Positions 14,821 to 22,953 of a stretch of DNA of 41,393 bases are shown in pieces. The notes under the pieces are model-generated. The model saw only the letters and a program-made list of their open reading frames with translations, had not been told where the DNA came from and searched no databases. Each line of letters begins with the position of its first letter. The first letter of the stretch is position 1. The stretch comes from Pseudomonadota bacterium (GTDB lineage Bacteria > Pseudomonadota > Gammaproteobacteria > Steroidobacterales > Steroidobacteraceae). The stretch lies in contig JAJZDW010000029.1 of NCBI GenBank assembly GCA_021851405.1, positions 1 to 41,393 on the forward strand. Direction: 5' to 3'. The position numbers and the translations under genes were made by a program.

Positions 14821-16056
14821 ATGCGCGAGACTCGCAAGCTCTCAGACCGGGCGCTTAAGGCCCTGAAGCCAAAGGGAAGGCCGTACAAGGCCGCCGACGG
14901 CGACGGGCTGTACGTCGAAGTCACCCCGGCTGGGGGCAAGCTGTGGCGGCTCAAGTACCGCCATGGGGGCAAGGAGAAGCGCCTGTCATTCGGCCCCTGG
15001 CCGGATGTCACCGTGGAAGCGGCCCGAGCCATGACCGCGGAGGCCCGCGCTGCCCTGCGCGACGGCAAAGACCCCGCGAAGGGGCATCGAGCCGCGCATG
15101 GGAGCATCGAAGGCGAGACGATGGGGGTACTGGCCGCTGCCTGGGCAGACAAGCAAGCCTGGGCATCCTCGACCGAGAAACGCGAGCGGCACCTGATGGC
15201 GCTGTGGACTCCGAAGCTCGGGGACGTTCCGGCCCGCGCGCTAACCCCGGCGCACATCCGGCCTGTCGTGCTCGGCATCGAGGCCGAAGGGCACCACGAG
15301 TTCTCCCGCCGCGTGCTGGCGCAGATTGGCCGCGTCCTACGCTTCGCGGTGGCGCTGGGCGAAGCCGAGCGCGACGTGGCCGCCGACCTGGGCGACGTAC
15401 TCGGCCCGGTGCAATCGGAGAAGTACGCCACCCTGACCAAGCCCACCGAGATTGCCGAGCTGATGCGGGCGATCCACGGCTACACCGGCGACCCGTCGAC
15501 CTGCTATTGCCTGCGCGTCTTGCCGCACGTAGTCACCCGTCCCGGCGAACTGCGCAACGCCCGCTGGCCTGAATTCGATCTGGATGGCCCCGAGCCGCTG
15601 TGGCGCATACCGGGCGAGCGCATGAAGATGCGCCGGAAGAATCCCGGCGAACATCTGGTGCCGCTGTCGACACAAGCGGCGGCACTGCTGCGCGAGCTGC
15701 GCACGATCACCGGGGACAACGTACACGGCCTGCTGTTTCCGGGGCTCGTGGCCGGCAAGCCGATATCCGATGCGACCCTGGGCCAAGCCCTGCGTCGGCT
15801 CGGCTACGGGACTGACCGCATCGTGCCGCACGGATTCCGGGCGATGGCGAGCACCGCGCTAAACGAGCAACGCCATGTGCCGGACCTGATCGAGTTGCAG
15901 TTGGCGCACCGTGACTCAAGCGTGCGGGCGATCTACAACCGCTCAACCCGACTGCCCGAGCGGCGGGCGATGATGCAAAGCTGGTCTGACTATCTCGATG
16001 CGCTGCGCACCGGCGCGAACGTCGTGCCGTTCCGCAGACCCGCGCCCAGCAATTGA
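14821..16056 (+). CDS. int: P4-type tyrosine integrase with DUF4102 N-terminal domain (411 aa)
   Basis: The N-terminus is the DUF4102 arm-binding domain (KLSDRALKALKPKGRPYKAA, then DGDGLYVEVTPAGGKLWRLK and SFGPWPDVTVEAAR). A SAM-like domain follows, then the catalytic domain with R in TRPGELRNARW, the HGFRAMAST box (H-x-x-R), LAHRDSSVRAIYNRS and the catalytic tyrosine in IYN. All core residues are present. The ATG at 14821 is used; codons upstream merely run through the TGGGGGCAT repeats. The gene starts 170 bp to the right of the tRNA-Thr fragment and points away from it, the usual orientation for a P4-type island end. The stop overlaps the -35 box of higBA. Confidence 0.92.
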   Translation: MRETRKLSDRALKALKPKGRPYKAADGDGLYVEVTPAGGKLWRLKYRHGGKEKRLSFGPWPDVTVEAARAMTAEARAALRDGKDPAKGHRAAHGSIEGETMGVLAAAWADKQAWASSTEKRERHLMALWTPKLGDVPARALTPAHIRPVVLGIEAEGHHEFSRRVLAQIGRVLRFAVALGEAERDVAADLGDVLGPVQSEKYATLTKPTEIAELMRAIHGYTGDPSTCYCLRVLPHVVTRPGELRNARWPEFDLDGPEPLWRIPGERMKMRRKNPGEHLVPLSTQAAALLRELRTITGDNVHGLLFPGLVAGKPISDATLGQALRRLGYGTDRIVPHGFRAMASTALNEQRHVPDLIELQLAHRDSSVRAIYNRSTRLPERRAMMQSWSDYLDALRTGANVVPFRRPAPSN

Positions 16057-16082
16057 CGTTCGTATATCGTAGCTATACGATA
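16053..16082 (+). promoter_or_regulatory. Promoter and operator of higBA
   Basis: TTGACG at 16053-16058 and TACGAT at 16076-16081 form a sigma-70 promoter with a 17 bp spacer. The perfect inverted repeat TATCGTA-GCTA-TACGATA at 16065-16082 overlaps the -10 box, as expected for autorepression by HigA. The -35 box covers the integrase stop codon. Confidence 0.75.
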
Positions 16083-16088
16083 CAAACC

Positions 16089-16367
16089 ATGATCCGCTCG
16101 TTCCGCCACGCTGGACTCGAAGCCTTCTTCAAGACCGGTTCCAAGGCTGGCATCCGGCCCGAGCACGCCAAGCGGCTGCGATTGCAGTTGGAACACCTGC
16201 ACCGCTCCGGCAAGCCGAACGATATGAATCTGCCCGGCTGGCGCTTCCACAGCCTGCACGGCGATCTGGCCGGTCATTACTCGGTTTCCGTGAGCGGCAA
16301 TTGGCGGGTCACGTTCGCATTCGACGGCACGGATGCTGTCCTGGTCGATTACCGGGACTATCACTGA
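16089..16367 (+). CDS. higB: HigB-type toxin (RelE superfamily, 92 aa)
   Basis: The protein begins MIRSFRHAGLEAFFKTGSKA and continues with HAKRLRLQLEHLHRS, WRFHSLHGDLAGHYSVSVSG, NWRVTFAF and VLVDYRDYH, the signature of HigB toxins that cut mRNA on the ribosome. Basic and aromatic residues of the active cleft (H/R/W/Y near the C-terminus) are retained. Length is typical. The ATG at 16089 follows the promoter/operator directly. HigA follows after an 11 bp gap; toxin-first order is the rule for higBA. It stabilises or accompanies the integrase module. Confidence 0.9.
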   Translation: MIRSFRHAGLEAFFKTGSKAGIRPEHAKRLRLQLEHLHRSGKPNDMNLPGWRFHSLHGDLAGHYSVSVSGNWRVTFAFDGTDAVLVDYRDYH

Positions 16368-16378
16368 TCGAGGCCACC

Positions 16379-16681
16379 ATGAGCGAGATGTACAACCCCC
16401 CGCACCCCGGCGAGATTCTGGCGGACACGGTGCTGCGCGCTGATGGCGGCATCAGCATTACCGAGTTTGCCAAGCACCTTGGCGTTACCCGCGTCGCGCT
16501 CTCGCGCGTAGTCAACGGACGGGCCGCTGTGAGCGCCGAGATGGACCTGCGGCTTTCCAAGGCGCTCGGTACGACGCCGGGCACCTGGTACAAGATGCAG
16601 GCCGATTACGACATGTGGCACGCCAAGCGGCGCTTCCGCGCCAAGGTGAAGCCGCTCCCGCGCACCGAGGCAACGGCCTGA
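16379..16681 (+). CDS. higA: HigA-type antitoxin (XRE family, 100 aa)
   Basis: The N-terminus MSEMYNPPHPGEILADTVLR is the conserved PPHPGE entry of HigA/VapI antitoxins. An HTH follows at about residues 27-62 (ITEFAKHLGVTRVALSRVVN), then AEMDLRLSKALGTTPGTWYK and a basic tail. It neutralises HigB and, with it, should repress the promoter at 16053-16082 through the palindrome there. The ATG at 16379 is chosen for its conserved N-terminus. The region after it up to 16818 carries no gene. Confidence 0.92.
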   Translation: MSEMYNPPHPGEILADTVLRADGGISITEFAKHLGVTRVALSRVVNGRAAVSAEMDLRLSKALGTTPGTWYKMQADYDMWHAKRRFRAKVKPLPRTEATA

Positions 16682-16818
16682 CCTGACACCGAACCGTGCC
16701 CGCCCTGCCACTGATCTTGGCGGGGGAATGGGATTCTGACCCGGCTGGCGCAGCGGCTTGCCATCGTAAACGGGCGAATATCATCCAACGGATTACGAAA
16801 TGAACTCGTTTATTGTCA

Positions 16819-18786
16819 TTATCTGACTATTAGGACACGGTGTTCCTGGCTATGCGGTGACGGTGCACGCAGCACGTCCTGCTCACTCGGGTATCGCGCT
16901 GCCAACCGGACCTCTTGCGCCCAGAACTGGCCATCGAATACCGCGAGAAGCGACTGCAGCCGATGGCCGGGTGGCAAGATCAACCATTGCGACTCCTGCT
17001 CCATGTACTCCAGACGGCGGTGCAAGGCTGTGGCGTAGCGGTGCTCGGCCGTGCCGGCGGGCCACAGTCGCATCGCAATCTCGCTGCCGCTCACGCTGGC
17101 CAGGAAGGTGTCGCCATGCTCAAACGCGGTACTGGCGTTGCGGCAGAGATTCAAGCGTGGTGCCGTCAGCTGTTGGGTATTCCAATTGCACGCGGCAGCC
17201 AATGCAATCATCGCATCGAGCGGTAAACCGTAACCACGGATACGGTAGATCTCGGAAGGGATATCTTTAAAACTCATCCCACCGACCTGATGCAACGACT
17301 CACCGATGCGCGCGACAAGAGAATTGCCGTACGTATCGACACGAGTCGTGCGCCCGATGGCGGTCAACGCCGCGTTGATGCCTGCCGGATCCTTCGCCTC
17401 CGTCGCCGCGGCCAGAGCATCAAGCCACGCTGCACCATTATCCGGATCCAGAGTCCGCAGTCGATCGTCCAGTGCCGCGACATCACAGTGCGCGATCCAC
17501 TGCTGACAGAAGCTCTTCTGCAACATCAGCAAGTCCGCTCGACGGGGCGCTTCGGCGACCGCGCGCGCGAGCCACCTCAGCCGGCGGGCGGCATCCAGCC
17601 GAGCCTTCGCCGACAGCACGAGTTTGCCGTGCACGAACCGCTCGTTGGCCACCCACGGCCATCCGAGGACCGCCGCTGCCGCGAGCGCATCGGGCTGTCC
17701 GCTGGCGAGCAAGCGCCGAGTGGCGCGCGCCTCCCGGGCTTTCTCTTCCGTCCTCTGCGCCGCGAAGTGATGTGCTTGATTGCGCGCCCCGAGCGCAGCG
17801 TCGATCGGCGGCGCCGGAAATGTCGCGGCAGCCAGCGCTGCCGCAGCCGTGAACACGTACAGCGGCGCGGCGGCCCAGCGCCACCAGAGTCGTGATGGGG
17901 TCACGAGAATCCGAATCCGCCGAGCCAGTTGTGAACGGTGCTCGAACAGACCGATGGCCGGCCGCGGCGCGGGCCGCGTGCGTGTCGCGATCGCCAGCAA
18001 TTCCGCGCCATAGGCGACCGGCTGCAAGCCGCGCCGCACGACGCGGGCGTCGCAATCCACCTCGATTGCCAGCCTGAGCCGCCGCCACAGCCACCGCAGA
18101 GGCAGGTTCCAGGGCAGAAGCGTGACGAGCAACAGGCCCGCCAGGAGCCAGCGCCCGTCATGCGCCCGCAAGTGCTCGCTCTCGTGTGACAGCACCGCGG
18201 CGCGCCTCTCCGCGGCTTCCTCCAGCAGCCACCGTGGCACGATGATTCGTGGGTGCAGAATTCCAAGCACCGCGGGACCTAGGTCGTCCGATACCGTCAC
18301 CGCGACGCCTTCGAGCGCGGTCACCGGCCATCGACGAGATCTATTCCGCAATGTGGCGCTCGCCATAATCAGCCGCGCGATCGATGCGACCGATAGCACG
18401 CCCCAGCCAGCGAGAAATCCCAGCAGCACGCGTTCGTACACCGCTGGGGTCCAGAAGCGATGCGTTGGGGGCGAGGAGTGGGAGGCAGGTCGCATCCGCG
18501 CTTGCCGTGCCGATGCCGCTTCCGCCGGGACCGCGGGACGGTGCGCGCGGCTCGGCGCGTCGCGCACTGTGCCTGTAGCAGCCCCGGACACCCTCAATTG
18601 CACAGGCGACCATCCCGGCAGCGCGCCGGGAAGACGCCACACCGGCACCGCGATCGAGAGCATCATTGCGGCAAGCCAGATCCCGCGCCGCGGCCAGCAA
18701 AAACTGGCCGCAATGCGCTCGGCGAGCCAGGCCGCGATGCTCAGGAGCGCGCTGACGACCAGCAGGTAGAGCGCCGCGCCGATCAT
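16819..18786 (-). CDS. BlaR1-like M56 membrane metallopeptidase with unusual sensor region (655 aa)
   Basis: Five hydrophobic helices are visible (about 2-24, 36-54, 117-141, 213-230, 306-324). The M56 zinc site is HESEH at 201-205, with a third ligand expected at E242 in EVDCDARVV. In BlaR1 and MecR1 this cytoplasmic-loop protease cleaves the BlaI repressor after ligand binding outside. Here the 330-residue C-terminal part is not a penicillin-binding domain: it lacks the SxxK/SxN/KTG set and reads as helical repeats (ARLDAARRLRWLARAVAEAP, then GAAWLDALAAATEAKDPAGI), so the signal is probably different. It overlaps the BlaI-like gene by 4 bp. No beta-lactamase is nearby. Confidence 0.85.
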   Translation of the reverse strand: MIGAALYLLVVSALLSIAAWLAERIAASFCWPRRGIWLAAMMLSIAVPVWRLPGALPGWSPVQLRVSGAATGTVRDAPSRAHRPAVPAEAASARQARMRPASHSSPPTHRFWTPAVYERVLLGFLAGWGVLSVASIARLIMASATLRNRSRRWPVTALEGVAVTVSDDLGPAVLGILHPRIIVPRWLLEEAAERRAAVLSHESEHLRAHDGRWLLAGLLLVTLLPWNLPLRWLWRRLRLAIEVDCDARVVRRGLQPVAYGAELLAIATRTRPAPRPAIGLFEHRSQLARRIRILVTPSRLWWRWAAAPLYVFTAAAALAAATFPAPPIDAALGARNQAHHFAAQRTEEKAREARATRRLLASGQPDALAAAAVLGWPWVANERFVHGKLVLSAKARLDAARRLRWLARAVAEAPRRADLLMLQKSFCQQWIAHCDVAALDDRLRTLDPDNGAAWLDALAAATEAKDPAGINAALTAIGRTTRVDTYGNSLVARIGESLHQVGGMSFKDIPSEIYRIRGYGLPLDAMIALAAACNWNTQQLTAPRLNLCRNASTAFEHGDTFLASVSGSEIAMRLWPAGTAEHRYATALHRRLEYMEQESQWLILPPGHRLQSLLAVFDGQFWAQEVRLAARYPSEQDVLRAPSPHSQEHRVLIVR

Positions 18787-19154
18787 CGACGCGTTCGCTG
18801 GCGCTCATCAAGCAGCGCACGCAATCGCAGGATCTGGGCGTCGCTCAGCCGTTCGTTTTCCACCAGATGAACGAGCAGGCGCTCCGTCGATCCGCGAAAG
18901 AATTTCGCCGCGACCGCCGCGAGCGCGCGCTGACGCGCAAGCTGGCGCGGTACGCGTGCCGCATAACGATGGGCACGCCCCTCCTTCGTTCGCGTCACGG
19001 CTCCCTTGGCCTCTAGCGTGCGCAGCATGCTGAGCACCGTCGTATACGCGAGCGCCTCACCGAGGCGCGCGTGCACTTCGGCGACGGTCGACGGTCCATG
19101 CTCCCATAGCACGTCCATCAAATCCGCTTCACGGCCGGTCAATCCCGCTAACAC
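18783..19154 (-). CDS. blaI: BlaI/MecI/CopY-family repressor
   Basis: The winged HTH is clear: LTGREADLMDVLWEHGPSTV, AEVHARLGEALAYTTVLSML, then RTLEAKGAVTRTKEGRAHRY, followed by the C-terminal dimerisation helices (RLLVHLVENERLSDAQILRL). BlaI proteins dimerise on palindromes and are inactivated when the partner M56 peptidase cleaves them. The GTG at 19154 gives the family-typical N-terminus; a TTG at 19169 in frame is possible but sits against the operator with no ribosome site. It overlaps the M56 gene by 4 bp (ATGA-type), forming a two-gene sensor operon. Confidence 0.88.
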   Translation of the reverse strand: MLAGLTGREADLMDVLWEHGPSTVAEVHARLGEALAYTTVLSMLRTLEAKGAVTRTKEGRAHRYAARVPRQLARQRALAAVAAKFFRGSTERLLVHLVENERLSDAQILRLRALLDERQRTRR

Positions 19155-19170
19155 GCTGGATCGTCTCAAT

Positions 19171-19215
19171 TACTATTGTTATAGTAGTTAAGCATTGGAG
19201 TCGTCTGGCTGTCAA
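19171..19215 (-). promoter_or_regulatory. Promoter and operator of the BlaI/M56 operon
   Basis: A perfect inverted repeat TACTAT-tgtt-ATAGTA lies at 19171-19186, just ahead of the repressor gene. Upstream on the minus strand is TTGACA (19210-19215), a consensus -35 box, with an AT-rich -10 candidate (TTAACT or TAACTA) 18-19 bp further on. The palindrome then falls over the transcription start, which suits autorepression. Confidence 0.7.
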
Positions 19216-19407
19216 GCGCGCCCCTCAACCTGGATCGTGTCCCGCGGATGAACCCGGCCAGAGGGGCCAGTGCTCCTCCCTGGCCCACGAAGTCATCGAA
19301 GAGGTCGTACGCCTGACGCCTTGAGCCAGCCCATCGAACAGCGCCCGACTAGCGAGCCGCGTAACGCCATCATCTCCGGTGTGTCTGACGGAAATCCCGA
19401 AGTGCTT

Positions 19408-20037
19408 TCAGGATTTTTGCACGGCCAGTCGCACGCCAATCCCAATGAGCATCGCGCCCATCCCGCGCTGCAACCACTTCGCGATCGACCGACTTCGCCG
19501 CAATGACTCCGTCAATCTGGCCGAGAAGGCAATCAATATCAGATTGATCGCCAAACACACCATGTTGACGGTGATCCCCAGCAACAACAACTGCAACGTC
19601 GGATGCCCGGCTTTCGGATCGACGAATTGAGGCAGAAACGCAAAATAGAACAAGATCACTTTGGGATTCAAGATATCGGTGACGAACGCCTGCCAAAACA
19701 CCGCGAGACCCGATCGGCTCTTTCCCGCGCTACCGCCAACCGCCACTGCATTCGGTTTATTGAGGAGTGCCGCGACTCCGAGGTAAACCAGATAGGCCGC
19801 TCCGATCCATTTGACGACATCGAAGGCCGTCGCTGATGTCTCCAGCACGGCGGAGAGCCCCAGCACGGCGCCGGCCAGAAAGACATAACTGCTGGTGTTG
19901 AACCCCAGCGCGGCGAGAACGCCCGCTCGACGTCCCTGCGCGATGCATCGAGAGAGCATGAACGCCATGTCGGGCCCGGGGATCAACGCCAGCGCGACGC
20001 TCGAGGAGACGAAAAGCCAATAGCCGTGAATGGTCAT
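19408..20037 (-). CDS. LysE/RhtB-family amino-acid exporter (209 aa)
   Basis: The protein has six predicted membrane helices and the family's N-terminal motif ALIPGPDMAFMLSRCIAQGR followed by AGVLAALGFNTSSYVFLAG, and FWQAFVTDILNPKVILFYFAFLPQF in the middle (the conserved NPK segment). LysE/RhtB proteins export amino acids such as lysine, homoserine or threonine by exchange with the proton gradient; the substrate here cannot be told. The ATG at 20037 (MTIHGYWLF) is preferred to 20049 because it starts directly at the first helix. It stands alone, with 19216-19407 empty downstream. Confidence 0.88.
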   Translation of the reverse strand: MTIHGYWLFVSSSVALALIPGPDMAFMLSRCIAQGRRAGVLAALGFNTSSYVFLAGAVLGLSAVLETSATAFDVVKWIGAAYLVYLGVAALLNKPNAVAVGGSAGKSRSGLAVFWQAFVTDILNPKVILFYFAFLPQFVDPKAGHPTLQLLLLGITVNMVCLAINLILIAFSARLTESLRRSRSIAKWLQRGMGAMLIGIGVRLAVQKS

Positions 20038-20049
20038 GAGGTGCGGCAC

Positions 20050-20590
20050 TCTCTTGAAGAAATCAGATCCATCGCAAAACGAGTGAACTGAGCTATTTTG
20101 CCGAACAATCTGGCGCGTCTGTTTTTTGGCGTCTTATGCGACCGCACCTCGTGCACCACGACAGCAGGTCATGGCGGACGCATCCCCCGCGGCAGGAGCA
20201 GTCTACTGCCAACCGAACCGTTCGGCGAATCGATCTACGCAGGCAATGGCGCACGAGCTCGCGCCTCGCCCCACTGTCGGGTCAATTGGCCGCGATCGGC
20301 GGTAGCGCCACCCAGCACCCGCCCGATGAATCCACAGCCGGCACCGTCGTCTGGCTTCAGTCGCCGAATACGTCGAAACCGAAGTCCTCACCGCACTACC
20401 GCGCACACTCCGGGACGGCTACATGCATGGCCATGCCTGCGGTCAACCCGGCCGGCGCAGGCCATTTCGAATCCCCGGACCCGGAATGAATCCCGTCGGT
20501 GCCACGAGCGCGATCTAGAGCGATGGCGACGCGCACCCGGGATGATACGTAAATGACCGAATAACGCGAACGCCCAGACTCCACAACCAT
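20050..20590. other. Intergenic stretch with no supported gene
   Basis: Between the exporter gene and hsp20 are about 540 bases with only R/P/S-rich frames that look like GC-driven open stretches. No RNA gene, repeat or clear promoter was recognised apart from the hairpin at 20593-20615 just downstream. Confidence 0.5.
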
Positions 20591-20592
20591 TG

Positions 20593-20615
20593 CGGTGTCC
20601 CGCTTCGGGACACCG
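20593..20615 (+). promoter_or_regulatory. 10 bp hairpin in the leader of hsp20
   Basis: The stem CGGTGTCCCG pairs with CGGGACACCG around a CTT loop. It ends 25 bases before the hsp20 ATG and ahead of the ribosome site (AGGAGAG). There is no T-run behind it. It could be an mRNA-stabilising element, a thermosensing leader or a terminator of upstream transcription; the ribosome site itself is not in the stem, which argues against a simple thermometer. Confidence 0.45.
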
Positions 20616-20640
20616 TTATTTCAGCCACAGGAGAGTCGCC

Positions 20641-21081
20641 ATGAGCCTGATTCGCTGGGATCCGTTCGCGGACGTCGAGAACCTGTTCAATCGCATGATG
20701 CCGCGCGTGCCGCGCGGACCGCGCCTGTCCGTGGAGGACGATGGCGGCGTCACGTTCGAGTGGTCGCCTTCGGCGGACATCAGCGAGACCGACAAGGAGT
20801 ATGTGGTGCGCGCCGATCTGCCGGGCCTGAAGAAGGAAGAAGTGAAAGTCACCTTCACTGACGGAGTGCTCACCATTCAGGGCGAGCGCAAGCAGCACAA
20901 GGAGCAGACCACCGAGAAGTTCCACCGCGTGGAGAACTCCTACGGCACCTTCACCCGCTCGTTCTCGCTGCCGGACAACATTACGGCCGACGCCATCCGT
21001 TGCGACAGCAAGGACGGCGTGTTGAGCGTGCACATTCCGAAGGCCGAACAGAAAAAGCCCAAGGAAATCTCGATTCAGTAA
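20641..21081 (+). CDS. hsp20: Small heat-shock protein Hsp20 (146 aa)
   Basis: The alpha-crystallin domain covers about residues 40-135: FEWSPSADISETDKEYVVRA, DLPGLKKEEVKVTFTDGVLT, GERKQHKEQ, then GTFTRSFSLPDNITADAI and KDGVLSVHIPK. The N-terminus MSLIRWDPFADVENLFNRMM and the C-terminal IxI-like anchor (ISIQ) are normal for class A Hsp20s. These ATP-independent holdases bind unfolding proteins in the cytoplasm as large oligomers. The ATG at 20641 has an AGGAGA site at the right distance. It stands alone on the plus strand. Confidence 0.95.
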   Translation: MSLIRWDPFADVENLFNRMMPRVPRGPRLSVEDDGGVTFEWSPSADISETDKEYVVRADLPGLKKEEVKVTFTDGVLTIQGERKQHKEQTTEKFHRVENSYGTFTRSFSLPDNITADAIRCDSKDGVLSVHIPKAEQKKPKEISIQ

Positions 21082-21192
21082 CGACTCGGGGCTCTGCGCC
21101 ACGCCCGGGAACGCCCGGCTGCGCAGAGCCCCCTGCTCGACGGCACGCAGCGGCCGACCCGAGCGCCGGTCCGCTGCATGCTGTGCGCTCAC

Positions 21193-22713
21193 TCAGGCAC
21201 GGCGCCAACCGCCATCGGTGCCACCGCCCCGCTCACCCTGTGTGCGTGGGCCGCGACGATCCCCGCCGAGCGACCGGCCGCCGTCGCCGCGGGGCGCACC
21301 GGCCGGTCGCGAGCCTTGCGACTCGCCGTGACGATGCGCGGAGTGACGCTGCCCGTCCTGCGGCGCTCCTCCGGTCCGCACCGCACCATCCGGCGTGCGC
21401 CCCTGCCCCTGTTGCGGGCGCTGCCCCTGTTGCGGGCGCTGCCCCTGCTGCGGGCGCGGTCCCTGTTGCGGGCGACGAGGTCCGCCGCGGCCGCCGCGGT
21501 TGCCGTTTCCACCATTGCCGGCGGCCCGACCCCGATGCATCTCGCGCGGCGGTCCCCGATCGGGCTCCACAGGCATGTTGAGAATCGGAAACTGCGGCAG
21601 CGCAGTGGCTTGAATCGGGCTCTTCAGGAGCCGCTCGATGTCGCGCAGCAGCGGCTCCTCGTCCGGTGACACCAGCGATACGGCCGCGCCGCTCGCTCCG
21701 GCGCGCGCCGTGCGGCCAATCCGATGCACGTAGTCCTCCGGCACGTTCGGCAGCTCGTAGTTGACCACGTGCGGCAACTCCTTGATGTCGAGTCCACGGG
21801 CGGCGACTTCGGTGGCGACCAGCGCCGTGACGCGCAGGCCCTTGAAGTCCGCCAGTGCGCGCACTCGCGCCGCCTGGCTCTTGTTGCCGTGGATGGCCGC
21901 TGAGTTGATGCCGGCGCTCTCGAGCTGCTTGGCGAGCCGGTTCGCGCCGTGCTTGGTGCGCGTGAACACCAGTACCTGCTGCCAATTGCCCTCATTGATC
22001 AGATGCGCGAGCAGGTGACGCTTGCTCTCCTTCGGCACGCGATAGAGTGACTGCGTCACGCGTTCGGCCGTCGCATTGCGGCTCGTCACCTCGACGTTGA
22101 CCGGATCGTGCAGGAACCGCTGCGCCAGGGAGCGGATGTCCTCGGCGTATGTCGCCGAGAACATCAGGTTCTGACGTTTCGCCGGCAGCAGCTTCAGCAC
22201 ACGCCGGATGGCGGGGATGAAGCCCATGTCGAGCATGCGGTCGGCCTCATCGAGCACGAAGCACGAGATGCGGCTGAGGTTCAGCGCACCCTGCTCGCTC
22301 AGATCGAGCAGGCGGCCCGGTGTGGCGATCAACAAATCGCAGCCGCGGCGCAGCTGATCGATCTGGGGATTGATGCCCACGCCACCGAAGACCACCGCCG
22401 AGCGCAGCTTCAGGTAGTGGCCGTAACCCGTGGCGTTGTCGGCGATCTGCGCGGCGAGCTCGCGGGTCGGGGTCAGCACCAGCGCCCGCGGGGCCGGATG
22501 CGTCCCGTGGGCCGCATCCTGCGTCAAACGCTGCAGGATCGGCAGCACGAATGCCGCTGTCTTGCCGGTACCGGTCTGGGCACCGGCGAGCACGTCGCGG
22601 CCGGCGAGAATCGCGGGGATGGTGCCCGCCTGGATGGGAGTCGGCGCCGAATAGCCTTTTTCTTGCACGGCGCGCAGCAGCTCGGGCAGCAGCCCGAGAT
22701 CGGAAAACAACAT
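21193..22713 (-). CDS. rhlE: DEAD-box RNA helicase, RhlE-like (506 aa)
   Basis: The core has all DEAD-box motifs: Q motif (GYSAPTPIQ), [22 protein letters not shown] in [13 protein letters not shown], and HRIGRTAR in the second RecA domain. Residues 1-375 match RhlE closely. The tail from about 390 is low-complexity G/R/P/Q-rich, with four near-perfect PQQGQR-type repeats and RGG-like groups, typical of RNA-binding tails that drive condensation. RhlE acts in ribosome assembly and RNA turnover, chiefly at low temperature. The start [13 protein letters not shown] at 22713 fits the family; 22728 is the alternative. Its promoter lies in the gap to uup. Confidence 0.93.
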   Translation of the reverse strand: MLFSDLGLLPELLRAVQEKGYSAPTPIQAGTIPAILAGRDVLAGAQTGTGKTAAFVLPILQRLTQDAAHGTHPAPRALVLTPTRELAAQIADNATGYGHYLKLRSAVVFGGVGINPQIDQLRRGCDLLIATPGRLLDLSEQGALNLSRISCFVLDEADRMLDMGFIPAIRRVLKLLPAKRQNLMFSATYAEDIRSLAQRFLHDPVNVEVTSRNATAERVTQSLYRVPKESKRHLLAHLINEGNWQQVLVFTRTKHGANRLAKQLESAGINSAAIHGNKSQAARVRALADFKGLRVTALVATEVAARGLDIKELPHVVNYELPNVPEDYVHRIGRTARAGASGAAVSLVSPDEEPLLRDIERLLKSPIQATALPQFPILNMPVEPDRGPPREMHRGRAAGNGGNGNRGGRGGPRRPQQGPRPQQGQRPQQGQRPQQGQGRTPDGAVRTGGAPQDGQRHSAHRHGESQGSRPAGAPRGDGGRSLGGDRRGPRTQGERGGGTDGGWRRA

Positions 22714-22953
22714 GAATACCTCTGTCATTCAAGCTCGCGCAAACGGCCGGGCGTCCGCATCGGCATTGCCGGCGGATCAGCCATTTCGGTGGCCGTGGCG
22801 GTCAGAGCGAGGGGTGGTTGTGGGAAATCGAAGCGAAGCCGGATCGGCTTGACCGCGAGCGAGGCAGGCGCAGACCGCTTGGCGCCTGTATAGTCTTGCG
22901 GGACGAACTATACCGGTCGGCCGGCCGCCAGTCCATGATTTCTATGGCATGAG

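Noticed and set aside
16718-16744. A tRNA-like T-arm (complement of GGGGGAATGGGATTCTGACC) after higA
   Set aside because: It resembles the 3' end of a tRNA-Ser type gene and might be an old att site, but the T loop is altered, it is in the opposite orientation to the tRNA-Thr remnant, and no second copy was found.
20098-20556. A 152-codon plus-strand frame between the exporter and hsp20
   Set aside because: R/P/S-rich without any domain-like pattern; overlapping frames of similar quality exist on both strands.
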